In this document: piece after piece, positions 8,661 to 19,262 of the stretch | Position numbering within the stretch: the first letter of the stretch is position 1 | How the letters are laid out: each line of letters starts with the position of its first letter | DNA from: Asterionellopsis glacialis | Lineage: Eukaryota; Bacillariophyta; Plagiogrammaphyceae; Rhaphoneidales; Asterionellopsidaceae | Direction: 5' to 3' | NCBI GenBank assembly: GCA_014885115.2 | Contig: WKLE02002822.1 | Location: 1-23,172, forward strand | DNA: 23,172 nt | Made by a program: the position numbers and the translations under genes | The notes under the pieces: generated by a model | What the model was told of the DNA's origin: nothing | The model's input: the letters and a program-made list of their open reading frames with translations, nothing else | Databases searched by the model: none

Positions 8661-11600
8661 TTATCCCATAAGAGCACCACCTCTCCTCATACCCATCATG
8701 GGAGACTGGACAAGTTCATCTTCAGGTACTTCAAAGCCTGCGGGTTGGACTGTTTTTCCAATAGCTGTATATAATTCATCATCATCCAAACCCAATGTTT
8801 CTAATGTAAGTTGTAAATCACGTGGCGTGATCGATTCCACAACAGCATGGAAATCAGTGACACTTAAAGGTCCCTTGAGTGGTACCGTTTCTTCTTGCAA
8901 TCCTGCCATTAACTGTTGTGACCAATACGCAGTTGTCCTTAATTCACCTTCATGACGATTTAGCACAACACGCTTGGCAGATTCTAAATTATCAGGCGTA
9001 ATGGGGGTACTCTTACGCAAGGAATGTAAGGTTTCCTTGCATGCCTCCAAGGCTTGTTGGGCCTTTTCTTTGGATGCTGTAACTGTCACCAAAAACCAGC
9101 CACCCTTCAAACGTTCAAATCCTGTAAAGGAAAAGTTAGCATCGTACGTTAATTGCTTACGTTCTCGCACAGTACTAAACAATCGACGGTTCACAATTTC
9201 ACTCAACAAGGATAAGGCAACATTGGCAAAGAGAGGATGACCGCGACGTTTCTTGTCGTATTCACTAGCTTTTTTGTCACCCGCCAAAACACGTTCCGCC
9301 ACAGTTGTCCCATCTGCCAAATATCCCCACATATTAGGTGCTGATCCGGACACGTATGAAACAGCACGTGGATCTGAATCTGGCAATTCCAAATCAATAA
9401 ACTTTCCTGGTTTGGCAAGTTGTGGGATACTGCCAAAGTTATCCACAGAAGATTCTTGAGGAGCATTCGCACGGTACTCCTTGTTGGTATCAGCAGGCAC
9501 GGTACCCACATACTTCAACACCATTTCCAATACTTCATTGACATCAAAATCACCTGCTACAGAGATCTCTAAATCAGGTGGAAGTAATTGTGACATGACG
9601 GCATTTTTAGCTTCTTCCAAGGTAATAGAATTGACAGCATCCACATCAATAGAGAGGAATCTGTAATTCAACAACATTTAAAAGAAAAAAAGGGGGAACG
9701 AAACAAACATGAGTCAGAGCACAAACCATTAACGCAAAATTCAAGTAAATCCTACTCCATGTCACGTACCTATCATCCATGTTGGTCATACTTTCCATAA
9801 TCTTTTCGGTAGTCAAACCTTCAAGATTCTTTTGAAGACTCTCATGAGAGCTACGGAAATGTTGCTTACTACGTCCGAGAGCATCTGCTTCCCAATGGAA
9901 GCCAAGAAGGATCTCACGAACAAGTTGCAATACTGATTCTGTTCCCGTAATACCCAATTGAACGTCATCACCGAAACCAACATTGCCCACGTTCGTTGTG
10001 GGGAAGACAAAGTCAATCGTAATAGATTCCTCACTGCAGTTAATTTCTACCATGAGAAGATGGTCCACACAGAACAATTCTACCTGTTCACGTGTCCAGG
10101 GACCAAAGGCTCCACCCTCTTGCATTGTGCGAGCACCGATAGCCATACTTCCGCTTTTGAATCCAAGACGCTTTTCAGCATCACGACCACCAGGAGCTGT
10201 CAAACGAAGATGACCACGTTGAGATTCAGATGGGTTCTGTGCAACGCCTACCCTGATACCATTACCAAGTCGACGTAGAACAAATGGACGAGTAATGGTG
10301 TCAGCTGCAGTACCGGGAGTTCCATCAGAGAATACACCACCCTGCCATACAGGAGGATTTTCCTTGATGGCTTGTTCCACCTGTTCCTCTGGTACAAGTG
10401 TATGAGGCACAACAACATCCTCTTCAGGCTCAACCTCTACTTGACAGGCGTCATAAATAGTTTTCACAAGTGAATCCTCGTCACAGTAAGCAGGACTGTT
10501 CTCATCAACATTCTTGGGAGAACAGGCTACTGCAATCACGACACCATCAGCAGAATCTTCACCTTCATGGATATTGGTAATATGACAACACAAATCAGAA
10601 GCAGCCTTGTTCACTTCTTCCAAGGTCAAGGACGAAAGAGCTGCAGCTGTCATGTAGTACGATTGTTCGGGAGACATAAAGGTGTGACCATTGGCTACAG
10701 TTTCCATCAAGTAAGACAATTGATCACCATGACTAATACGGTCACCCTGTGCGGCAAGTTGTTCAGCATCCGTCATGAGAGATGAGGCGTATCGTTCCAT
10801 TTCACCAGGTGTCACACCGTACAATCCCAACTTGCGAATTTCAGACACAGACTTGCAAATAGCATCCTTCCATCGGGCAGGTTCAGCTGTCATGTCAAGA
10901 CTACAAACAGCGCACCCCTCACGTGCGGAATCCAATTGATTAAATTCAACAAAGGTAAAGGCTGGGTCATCACTACGTCCACCAACATTCAAACGAATCT
11001 GTAACGCTGCCAATGCAATACGACGGGCCAAACTACGACGGAAGGAATCCATATCGACAATGGGTTCCACTGGACGCTTGGCAAACAAATGTAAAGAAAA
11101 TGCCTGTAACAACTCATGACTGGAACAACGGAGTTGGTTGGAGAATGAAAAGCATATATTTTATTACAATCCAAAAGTGTGAGAGATATCGAAAATAGCA
11201 AAATACCAAATTTGGTTCAAAGACAATATATTGTAGAACCAATAACAGTTTTTTTTTTTTTTTGATAAAAACGTACCGATAAATATGAGGACGAATCTTT
11301 TTCCCAGGTGCAACTTCTTCTGTCGTAAGGAATCCAACATCTTCATCTAAATCGTAATCCTTTTGAAGGTTAATGTCATAGTCAATCATCTTATCACTCA
11401 GATCCAATGCAATTTCTTGTCCCTTGGGAACACACCAATCATGTCTTGCAGGAGGATAATGCCAACTTTGTCCTGCCTTTACTGTTGCAGCAATCACAGC
11501 ATCTGCCAATTCCGATGCTTCCTTTTTCAATTCTGGAATTTTAATTTCAGTAGCTTGCTTTTCCGGTGACAAGTGACCAAATTTGTCTTCAATGACCTTT

Positions 11601-12869
11601 TCTGCCTGCGCCGGGTCAATATCGCCCACAAGGTACAACAATACATTGTCAGGACGGTAATGAGTACGATGCCATGTACGAACATCATCATTCTGCCAAT
11701 TATTAATCAAAACTTCCTTTCCAATGGGGAAACGTTTGGCTAAACGATTTTCACGATGCAAGGTGGATAAAATTTGACATTCGACACGGTATTCAATCGT
11801 ATTGACCATGGTCATTTCACTCAAAACAGCAGCACGTTCCTTTTCTAAACGAGAGGTTTCGACGCGTGCCTCCATAACATCCACAAGGGCATCCAATGCC
11901 ATGGGGAGCATGGGGGAATTTCCACGAGGGGTTGTGACGGGACAAGCGGCATAAAAGACAGTATGATGAAAATCGGTATACGCATTGGTTTGAGAGCCTG
12001 TACCAAAGAGACGTTCACGTTTACGAGAACCCATGTAGGCGACATGTTCTGTTAAATGAGCAATACCCTGTTGAGGTTCCAATTCATCCGCTGTATATTA
12101 TAGAGTTTTCATGTTTTTTTTGGGTCGGTGCACATTCATTATTTGACACACAAGGATGCAATCACAGCATTTATTTAGGTACGTAGTTTGGTACCGCAAG
12201 CACCCAAGCAACAAGAACAAAGGAAACAATGTAAAAGAAGAGTACAGTATTGAGAATGATGATGTGTTTGGACAGGAATGTTACTCGAAAGAGAGATAGT
12301 ACGTTTTGTTTCACACCAACAAAAACAAAAACAACGCAACTGCATAACGTACCAGAACCAGAAAATACTTGAAGATGTGCTTCAAAACGTCCAGGTGGAC
12401 TTTTGTTGGGAAGAATGATATATGGCAAACCATTGGCCAAGACACCACTTTTCACATCGGGATGAACAGGAAGTGGATCCGATGTCGTTTCAAGGTTTGC
12501 ATTGGGTGCTAGTCTATTCAAGGGTGAAATGTGGGGACGTACACTTGGGTGAGGTTCCAAGTTACTATTACCACGAAGTCCTCCTCCACCACCCTCCTTT
12601 GGAGCACCGGAACTACCAAACAGTGTCGCAAGAGAAAAGGGTTCCTTTTCATTCAAAACGACAATCGAGCGTCGATTTGACGAAGAAGATTGATACGGTT
12701 TTTTTACAACACTACTAGCAGAGCCTTTCGAAGTAGTCGAGGAGGAAAGACCCCATTTGTTGTTGTTCATGGTAGTGGATGTTAATGAAAAAGCTTCTAC
12801 CGAATGAGGGCATGTCCATGCTGCCATCAAAATAGCAGGGACAATCCCCACGACATAATGGGATTTCAT
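8661..12869 (-). CDS. SPP: Stromal (plastid) processing peptidase, M16 metalloprotease
   Basis: Four exons, complement(join(8661..9660, 9770..11119, 11277..12090, 12353..12869)), encode 1226 aa; all introns are GT-AG (109, 157 and 262 nt; three of the donors read GTACGT) and each junction restores conserved sequence. The inverted zinc motif HLTEH is at 184-188, with the third metal ligand expected at Glu264 (VLSE). RFEAHLQVFSG, then QQGIAHLTEHVAYMGSRKRE, then GTGSQTNAYTDFHHTVF match plant SPP closely, and the length is near that of the Arabidopsis enzyme (about 1,260 aa). M16 repeats with inactive zinc sites follow in the C-terminal half. SPP removes transit peptides from proteins entering the stroma. 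The N-terminus is a bipartite plastid presequence: signal peptide 1-26 ending SVEA, then Phe27 and a Ser/Thr-rich transit stretch. Confidence 0.94.
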
Positions 12870-14032
12870 AATGAAGAGTTCTCAATCCAATCCAATTCAA
12901 ACCAAAATAAAGGTAACACAACGGACGACGTGTCTCTATTGATTGCCAAACCAATAACTGTGACTATGAAATAATGATCAATGTCAAACTAGCACAACCG
13001 ATCAAGTAAGTAGTCTAGTAAGGAAGAACTCAACTTGACAGTCAGTCTGTTGTGGGGTAGACTAGTAACAATAATGTTGCAGAACAAGTTGAGATCTACA
13101 GTTACAAGAGGTTAGTTGGCTCTTGTGTTCTGAGCCTGCGTCACTTTTTTTCTATCGCTCCTCTCCCACAAAAAAGGATTCAAGGGTCTGCGTAGAAAGA
13201 GAAAAAAATGAAATTCTGCGGATGACAGAAGCACCATGAGAGCTTCCCCGTGTCAGAAGAATAGAATCTGTCCGTGATGGAAGTTTTGATAAATTAGCAA
13301 TAAGGTTAATTAATCATGGATAAAGGGCGTGACGTAAGAGGAACTATTCGAGGAACGCGCATGCGCGATCTTGAAGATGACATCTCTTCACATTTTCCGG
13401 GTTTCTGGACCATGTCAAATACGTCTACATACACATAAATACATTATATACTAGTGTATAATCTCAATATAGTTTTTCTGTAATCTGGACACACATGGAA
13501 ACGGGACACACCCTACAGGATCTCATGTATTTTAAAAATTATTGTCTATTGTACTTGAAGAGAATATATGTATAAACATGTAGTTGATCCGTATACTATT
13601 CCAATACGAAAAGATGTGTCAATGTCATCTAATTGAGTTATCCATCCAACCCGAATGAAAGACATACGTCTACTTTTCTTGCGACTTTGGCGCCTTGATT
13701 GCTTCTTGGATGGAGCATACCAGACAGATGATACGCAGTAATGTGTGTTTCGAGTTTCTCCTACCAACTAGCTAGGAAGCAGATTTTTTTTCTCTCGTTT
13801 CTTTCCTCCAAAGACCTCTGTTTCCATGGAGACAAACTACACTACTTTCATCATACTTGTGCGGTGGAAAAGACATATATAAAAAAACTTGCCCTTTTTT
13901 TTTTCCAACTGTCTCGTTCTCGTCCTTATCTTTCGGTGGATGCGTATCATACACAGTTCTCCATTCCATATATACTATAAAATAATTTTCAAGAAGCTCC
14001 TCATGTGGGGATTAACTCATTCCCCTTCTACA
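12870..14032. promoter_or_regulatory. Shared upstream region of SPP and the J-TPR-IQ gene
   Basis: 1163 bp between divergent starts, with no supported coding frame. Visible elements are TGACGTAA at about 13330-13337 (a bZIP/CRE-type word), the perfect 12-bp palindrome CGCGCATGCGCG at 13356-13367, a near-perfect 20-bp AT palindrome at 13443-13462, and a TATA-like ATATATAAAAAAA at about 13873-13885. The last lies roughly 150 bp before the preferred start of the downstream gene. Assignment to either gene is inference. Confidence 0.45.
13356..13367. promoter_or_regulatory. 12-bp perfect palindrome CGCGCATGCGCG
   Basis: A perfect palindrome in AT-rich intergenic DNA, 18 bp after a TGACGTAA word. 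Its core GCGCATGCGC equals the animal NRF-1 consensus, but no such factor is established in diatoms, so this is only a candidate binding site in the divergent promoter of SPP and the J-domain gene. Confidence 0.4.
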
Positions 14033-17000
14033 ATGTTTCTTTGGGGAAAAGAAGAACTTGCATCTGCACTTGTTAAAGTCATTCAATCCAATACACAAGT
14101 GCAACTTTACGTTGATTTTCAAAAGCAAATTGTCAAACGGACGAGTGCTGATAGGACTTCTACAGCAACAGCTACAGCAAACAATGATACTAGTGTGAAA
14201 GAAGAAGTGAAAGAAAATAAAAATCTGACAAAAAGAGAAAGAAAGAGAGAAAAGCTAAAAGAAGAAGAAGAACAACAAACAAACAAATCTTCAACTCGTA
14301 GAAAGAAAGAGAAACAAGGAGTCATCAAAGAACAACAAGAAGAATTGTACAATGTTGACCAGCGCCAAGAAGAAGAACAGAAAGCTAAACAGCAATCATT
14401 GCAACCATTAGACACAGAAGTAGATGCAAACAAGGCAGATGAAGGTGATTCTTCTACAAATAAGACCCCTCATGTTTGGAATAAGTTTGTTCTCGACCCA
14501 CTTGTGACAGCCATGTCCAAACGATTTTCAAAGAAGAAACGAAAATTAGAGCAACAGCAACAACAAAACAAAAATGTAATTGAAAATGAGTCTTCTTTGT
14601 CCTCAATGGACTCGCTTGCAGCAGCACAACGCCAGGAATACTTCACAGGAGTAACACAACCACCGGAAAATGTTGCTGTCGAGGTGAATTATGATTTACT
14701 AATGCAACCAAACGAGGCTCACGTATCAGTACCAACACAATTCCAAAATTTAGCCAACCTATCTAGCATCATGATGGAATCTCAGCAACAATTACCGTTG
14801 TTCCTAGCAGGAGCAGGAGGAGTTATTGTTATCATGTTACTTTTAAGTTTAAGGCAAAGTAGAAGAAGCAAAAAGAACGTTGTAACGGGAATGACTTTAT
14901 CATCATCATCTTCTTCCTCTACCCAAAACCTTACAGAAAGACACGATGTGACAACAACAACAACAACAACAAGTCTCGAATTGAATGAAACCAACATCAA
15001 TAAAGGAGAAGAGAAAAAGGAAGATACTAGCGATACTATTGCCTGTCCTGCAGCCAAGAAAGGAGCCGTCATGGTAGACACAAACCATCATCTAATCCAT
15101 AGTCCGAGTAGGAATAATAGTACTGCCCGTGATACCCCTCGATCTGTCAGCGACTTTCCATCCACTCTAATCGAGCAAAGAAACAAAAAATCAACATCAT
15201 CATTACAATTACTTTCACCACTCACACCACCTCGTCCACCACCAGTACCCCCACCATCTCCTATCAAGAAACGAAGAAGAAATAATAGACAGAGGTCTAG
15301 TAATAATGATGACAAACCTACAACAAATCAGAATACCACCAACAGCAACAACCACAACAAGAGAGAAGAGCTTATACTTGGACTCTTTCAACGAATCATT
15401 GATACACGATCTTTATTATCTCAACCTTCCAAACGTCATAACTATTATAACACATGGATTGAAAAACGAGAAAAAGAACAACAGAGTGTGAGTCATGATT
15501 TTCCTAAAAGGGAACAAATTATCAAATGGATTTTACCAGATGAAGAACAAGAACAAGCAGAACTACTACTACTACTGGATGACAACGTCAAGGAGGAACA
15601 CCCTGTAACCGATGAAAGTGATGATGATGATATTCACAACGATGATCAAGTAGTAGTCGATCAACAGAAACAACACGAGAAACAACAGCAATATGAAGCT
15701 GCAATAGTTATTCAAAGTAGGATACGATCCTACCAAACTCTTTCTCAATATCAACAAATGAAAAATCAAATTGTCCTATTGCAATGTTTGCTTCGAACAT
15801 TCATGGCAAAGAAAGAACTTTCCAAGTTGAAACAAAAACAACAACAACAACAACATGATGAAGAATTGATTCGTACGACTGCCATCATTAAGGTACAATC
15901 ATTTGTAAGACTCCATCAAACACAATCTCGATATGTCCTACAAAAGAAGTCCACGTTGATCATACAACAGTTTGTTCGTTCGTTTGTCGCAAGGAAGAAG
16001 CTTACCAAAGCACGTGCTGCCGCCGCTGCTGCTACAACTATTCAAGCCTATTGGAGAATGATATTGGGAACAACAGCACTACGTCGTCGACGAATAGCAG
16101 CCATTCAAATAAAAGAGGCTGCTATCCAGATACAATCCGTTGTCCGTTCTCGTCAAATGCAATCTAAATACATGACAACACGACATTGCTTCATTCGGTT
16201 CCAATGTCTTGTACGATGTTTTCTTGCCAAGATAAAAGTTGAAGCATTACGGCGGGAAGTATTGGTTGTCGCTTCTTCCGTTAAGATTCAATCATCAGTT
16301 CGTCGAATGATTCAAATGAAAAAATACACTCAAATTCTTGCTGCAAGAGAAGAAGAAGAAGACGTTGATAAGGGTACGGAACAAACGAATAGCGTTTCAG
16401 AAACATCATCATTAGAAAAGCCAACTCAATCTCAATCATCTTCAGGAACAACAGCAACATCTCTTCCCAAACCACCTCGTATGGATGTTCGAGTATCCAT
16501 GTTAACTACCAAGGCTCTAACTGCATTCCGCAATAATGACTGCAAAGGAGCAGCCCTCAAATTTACAATTGCTTTAAAGTTTCACACAGAAGGTATTGTA
16601 GCAGAGGCCACCACTACTAATACGGATCAAACACATGCCTGGATCCTTTACAACCGATCCTTAGCACTACTGATGATAGGTGCGTACGATGCAGCTGTGA
16701 TGGACTGTGAAGATGCATTGGAAGTATTGCCCCAAAATCCGGTTGCTACAGATCAAGATGAATATGGGTACTTTCTTCAAGCTAGACTCCATTCTATATT
16801 GGGCCGTGCCTCGGTACGATTGGGTGCAATCGATGATGCTCAAGAAGATCTCGATGAGGCCCTACACGAAGCACAAACAGTATTGGAAACGTTACACCCA
16901 GATCTTCAAAAGCAAGCCGAAACATATTATGCCAACAGCCTGACAACAGAGATTGAACAAGCGAGGGATGAAATGGAGCAATACCGAGAATCCTTTGAAC

Positions 17001-18634
17001 TTATGTGTCAATGCGAGGATCAATATTCCATTGGAACTATTGGTGGTGCGGCCCTTAAAAGATTTCAAATTGATGCCCTGTCTCATGTCAATGATGCGTT
17101 AAAAATCGCTCCGTCTGATATGAGTTTGCATGAAAAAAAAGTGAATCTTTTAGTAACATTAAAGTGTTGGCGTCGAGTTGTACAGCACTGTGAAGAATTA
17201 GCTGCAGAATGTTCCAAACTTGTTGGAATATTTGCTGAAGATTTGGAGGAGATTAATCCCTACCCTTGTATTTCTCAATGCAAACACCTTACTCCACCCT
17301 TTAGACGTGGTGGTAGCACGGATTCTTCAACTGCTACCGATCTACCACCAGAAGCTGTCGAAGAAGTGGTCTTGTTGCTTTCACCATCTCTTTTGCCCCT
17401 TTATCTACGATCTCTTCGTTTGGAAGAGAAGTTTGCACAGGCTACATCCGGCATCGCTTCATTGAAAGACAATGGCTTCCTTTCAGCTTGGCTTTTAATG
17501 GAAGAAGACAAACTGAAACGAACATCAACAGCCAAAAGAAAGGGCGATGGTTTCTTTTATGGTGGATATTATGAAAAGGCAGTCGAAAGATATGGCACAT
17601 GCCTCAAAATTGATTTAAACGGCAAAGAAGATAACGAGGATGACAAATACAGTTTGAATTTTACTGCTGGAGACTACATGAGGAACAATGAAGGGGGCAA
17701 GCTGAATGCTACGTTGTTTTGTAGGCGTGCAGCGTGCTTATTGAAGCTCTCTAAATACCAAGACGCTATCATGGAGTGTAATGTGGCTTTGCGTATCCAT
17801 CCTCAATACATGGAAGCTATGCGAGTGAAAGCACAGTCTTACGTTGAGATGAAACGGCTTGATGATGCTATCATTACTTATGAACGTTGGCTTCAAATGG
17901 TGAAAGATGCACCGTCGTCATTTCCAGAATCATGTCTTGATGATGTGGAAACCACATGTATCTTTGGTGGACCCACTGATGTATCTGAGAGTCAAATTCG
18001 CATAGTCCAACAAGAACTTGCAAACGCAAAAGAGTCGAGAGAAGATGTTTGGAGAGACCAACAAAGTACCAACGCAGCAGATGCAGGTTCCAAGGACGAT
18101 GATGATCCATACGGATTTGGAGCCACTGCAAAAGCACGACGAGAGCAATATGCTCCTTCATCGTCGAGGAGAAGCAACAACAGCAATCCCTTTCGTGCTA
18201 AAAAGGCATACTCAATTTATGATCAAGAAAAAGAGGAAGAACAACAACGGTCTCAACCATCAAACAAGAGGACAAGCAGGTCGCAACCTTCACCACCACA
18301 AACTCATCATCGATCGAATCGTCGATATGGTGAATCAGAAGAAGAAGAAGAAGGTGACAATGATTTTGACTTTAATTCTTGGAATAGTCCACATGATTTT
18401 GATTATGAGGAAAACCATCAAGAAGAGCAAGAAACTCATTATTCCATTTTACAAATTCCTTTAAATGCAACAAGCACTGAAATTAAAAAAGCATATCGTA
18501 CAATGGCACTTCAATATCATCCAGATAAAAATCCAGACCCTAGTGCTGCTGATTACTTTCGTAAAATTCAACTTGCCTATGAAGTTTTGATAGATGATAG
18601 TTCCAGAAGAAAATACAATCGTGAAATTTGGTGA
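14033..18634 (+). CDS. Giant IQ-motif / TPR / C-terminal J-domain protein with one TM segment
   Basis: Single-exon frame, 1533 aa from this ATG. In order: a charged Lys/Glu/Gln-rich region; one membrane segment at about 254-273 (LPLFLAGAGGVIVIMLLLSL) followed by RQSRRSKK; Ser/Thr and Pro-rich low complexity (PPRPPPVPPPSP then KKRRRNNR near 395-415); and eight IQ-type motifs at about 556-765 (IQSRIRSY, IQAYWR, IQSVVRS and others). TPR-like repeats follow at about 823-925 and 1166-1290, and a J-domain at 1470-1533 with HPD at 1496-1498, ending at the stop. TPR plus C-terminal J recalls DNAJC7, an Hsp70/Hsp90 cochaperone; IQ motifs bind calmodulin or myosin light chains. The frame is open back to an ATG at 13889, but that sits right after the TATA-like word. 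The ATG at 14033 has A at -3; one at 14003 is also possible. Stop-transfer charges suggest anchoring with the long C-terminal part cytosolic. Confidence 0.85.
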   Translation: MFLWGKEELASALVKVIQSNTQVQLYVDFQKQIVKRTSADRTSTATATANNDTSVKEEVKENKNLTKRERKREKLKEEEEQQTNKSSTRRKKEKQGVIKEQQEELYNVDQRQEEEQKAKQQSLQPLDTEVDANKADEGDSSTNKTPHVWNKFVLDPLVTAMSKRFSKKKRKLEQQQQQNKNVIENESSLSSMDSLAAAQRQEYFTGVTQPPENVAVEVNYDLLMQPNEAHVSVPTQFQNLANLSSIMMESQQQLPLFLAGAGGVIVIMLLLSLRQSRRSKKNVVTGMTLSSSSSSSTQNLTERHDVTTTTTTTSLELNETNINKGEEKKEDTSDTIACPAAKKGAVMVDTNHHLIHSPSRNNSTARDTPRSVSDFPSTLIEQRNKKSTSSLQLLSPLTPPRPPPVPPPSPIKKRRRNNRQRSSNNDDKPTTNQNTTNSNNHNKREELILGLFQRIIDTRSLLSQPSKRHNYYNTWIEKREKEQQSVSHDFPKREQIIKWILPDEEQEQAELLLLLDDNVKEEHPVTDESDDDDIHNDDQVVVDQQKQHEKQQQYEAAIVIQSRIRSYQTLSQYQQMKNQIVLLQCLLRTFMAKKELSKLKQKQQQQQHDEELIRTTAIIKVQSFVRLHQTQSRYVLQKKSTLIIQQFVRSFVARKKLTKARAAAAAATTIQAYWRMILGTTALRRRRIAAIQIKEAAIQIQSVVRSRQMQSKYMTTRHCFIRFQCLVRCFLAKIKVEALRREVLVVASSVKIQSSVRRMIQMKKYTQILAAREEEEDVDKGTEQTNSVSETSSLEKPTQSQSSSGTTATSLPKPPRMDVRVSMLTTKALTAFRNNDCKGAALKFTIALKFHTEGIVAEATTTNTDQTHAWILYNRSLALLMIGAYDAAVMDCEDALEVLPQNPVATDQDEYGYFLQARLHSILGRASVRLGAIDDAQEDLDEALHEAQTVLETLHPDLQKQAETYYANSLTTEIEQARDEMEQYRESFELMCQCEDQYSIGTIGGAALKRFQIDALSHVNDALKIAPSDMSLHEKKVNLLVTLKCWRRVVQHCEELAAECSKLVGIFAEDLEEINPYPCISQCKHLTPPFRRGGSTDSSTATDLPPEAVEEVVLLLSPSLLPLYLRSLRLEEKFAQATSGIASLKDNGFLSAWLLMEEDKLKRTSTAKRKGDGFFYGGYYEKAVERYGTCLKIDLNGKEDNEDDKYSLNFTAGDYMRNNEGGKLNATLFCRRAACLLKLSKYQDAIMECNVALRIHPQYMEAMRVKAQSYVEMKRLDDAIITYERWLQMVKDAPSSFPESCLDDVETTCIFGGPTDVSESQIRIVQQELANAKESREDVWRDQQSTNAADAGSKDDDDPYGFGATAKARREQYAPSSSRRSNNSNPFRAKKAYSIYDQEKEEEQQRSQPSNKRTSRSQPSPPQTHHRSNRRYGESEEEEEGDNDFDFNSWNSPHDFDYEENHQEEQETHYSILQIPLNATSTEIKKAYRTMALQYHPDKNPDPSAADYFRKIQLAYEVLIDDSSRRKYNREIW

Positions 18635-19262
18635 AAGCAGAAAGATGAAAGACCAAAAAAATGTAAGCATTAGAGGCAAAGACCAAGAGAGCGAGAAAGA
18701 GCAGAGAAGAGCAATTGCGAACTGCTGAAAACAAGACATTTTTGACAAGGGTGCCTTCTTCTAACCTTTGCAGTACTAGAGACTACGAAACAGGACCACG
18801 ACCCAGTAGTGGGGATAGTTACCACTACTGGTCTTCGAGGCTTTCAAAATCATTTATAACTTCTTCCCGAGACAGAGCCAAAAAGAACAAGACCAAAAGC
18901 ATGAAGCGCCGTCCGCATTGTACTTGATGACAAACAAAACTTTCGCTACAAATAGAGACAATCAAAGTACAATATACGAAAAGCAGATATAGATAAAGAA
19001 GAGCGTCGACCTTTCCCAGAGACTTGTAAACTTGCATAATGGAAAATAGAGGGGGGGGGGAGATTGATTGGGCGCTCGCTTCATACACGGGTACATGAAG
19101 TATCGATCAGTAACCATACAGACTTTTTCAAAAGACAATTTTTTATAACTCATAAGACTAACAGCTACGTAAGAAAAAGAAAGTTTGTGCGGTTGCAACA
19201 AAACTGAAGCTTATTTGATCAATTTGGTCATATTGTTACAATGTCACTACTTGTTATTGTTG
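18635..19262. other. Intergenic region between convergent genes
   Basis: 628 bp with the 3' UTRs of the J-domain gene and the HA-domain gene. It contains a perfect 10-bp inverted repeat at 18803-18831 and a run of ten G at 19051-19060. No protein-like frame or RNA gene was recognised. Confidence 0.5.
18803..18831. repeat. Perfect 10-bp inverted repeat (hairpin)
   Basis: CCAGTAGTGG (18803-18812) and CCACTACTGG (18822-18831) with a 9-nt loop, about 170 bp after the J-domain gene stop. It could form a stable stem in the 3' UTR or at the transcript end. Its GC content is above the local background, which makes chance a little less likely than for AT-rich repeats. Confidence 0.65.

Noticed and set aside
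8661..12082. Three long minus-strand frames (8661-9677, 9646-11112, 11114-12082) as separate genes.
   Set aside because: GT-AG introns at their borders join them and the 12353-12869 frame into one continuous M16 protein whose junctions restore conserved residues (for example the GSADELEPQQG and YRHELLQAF joins).
13889..14032. Extra N-terminal 48 residues of the J-domain protein, beginning MPFFFSNCLVLVLIFRWM.
   Set aside because: It would start 4 bp after the TATA-like ATATATAAAAAAA, leaving no leader, and the hydrophobic run comes from a poly-T tract. ATG at 14033 has a better context.
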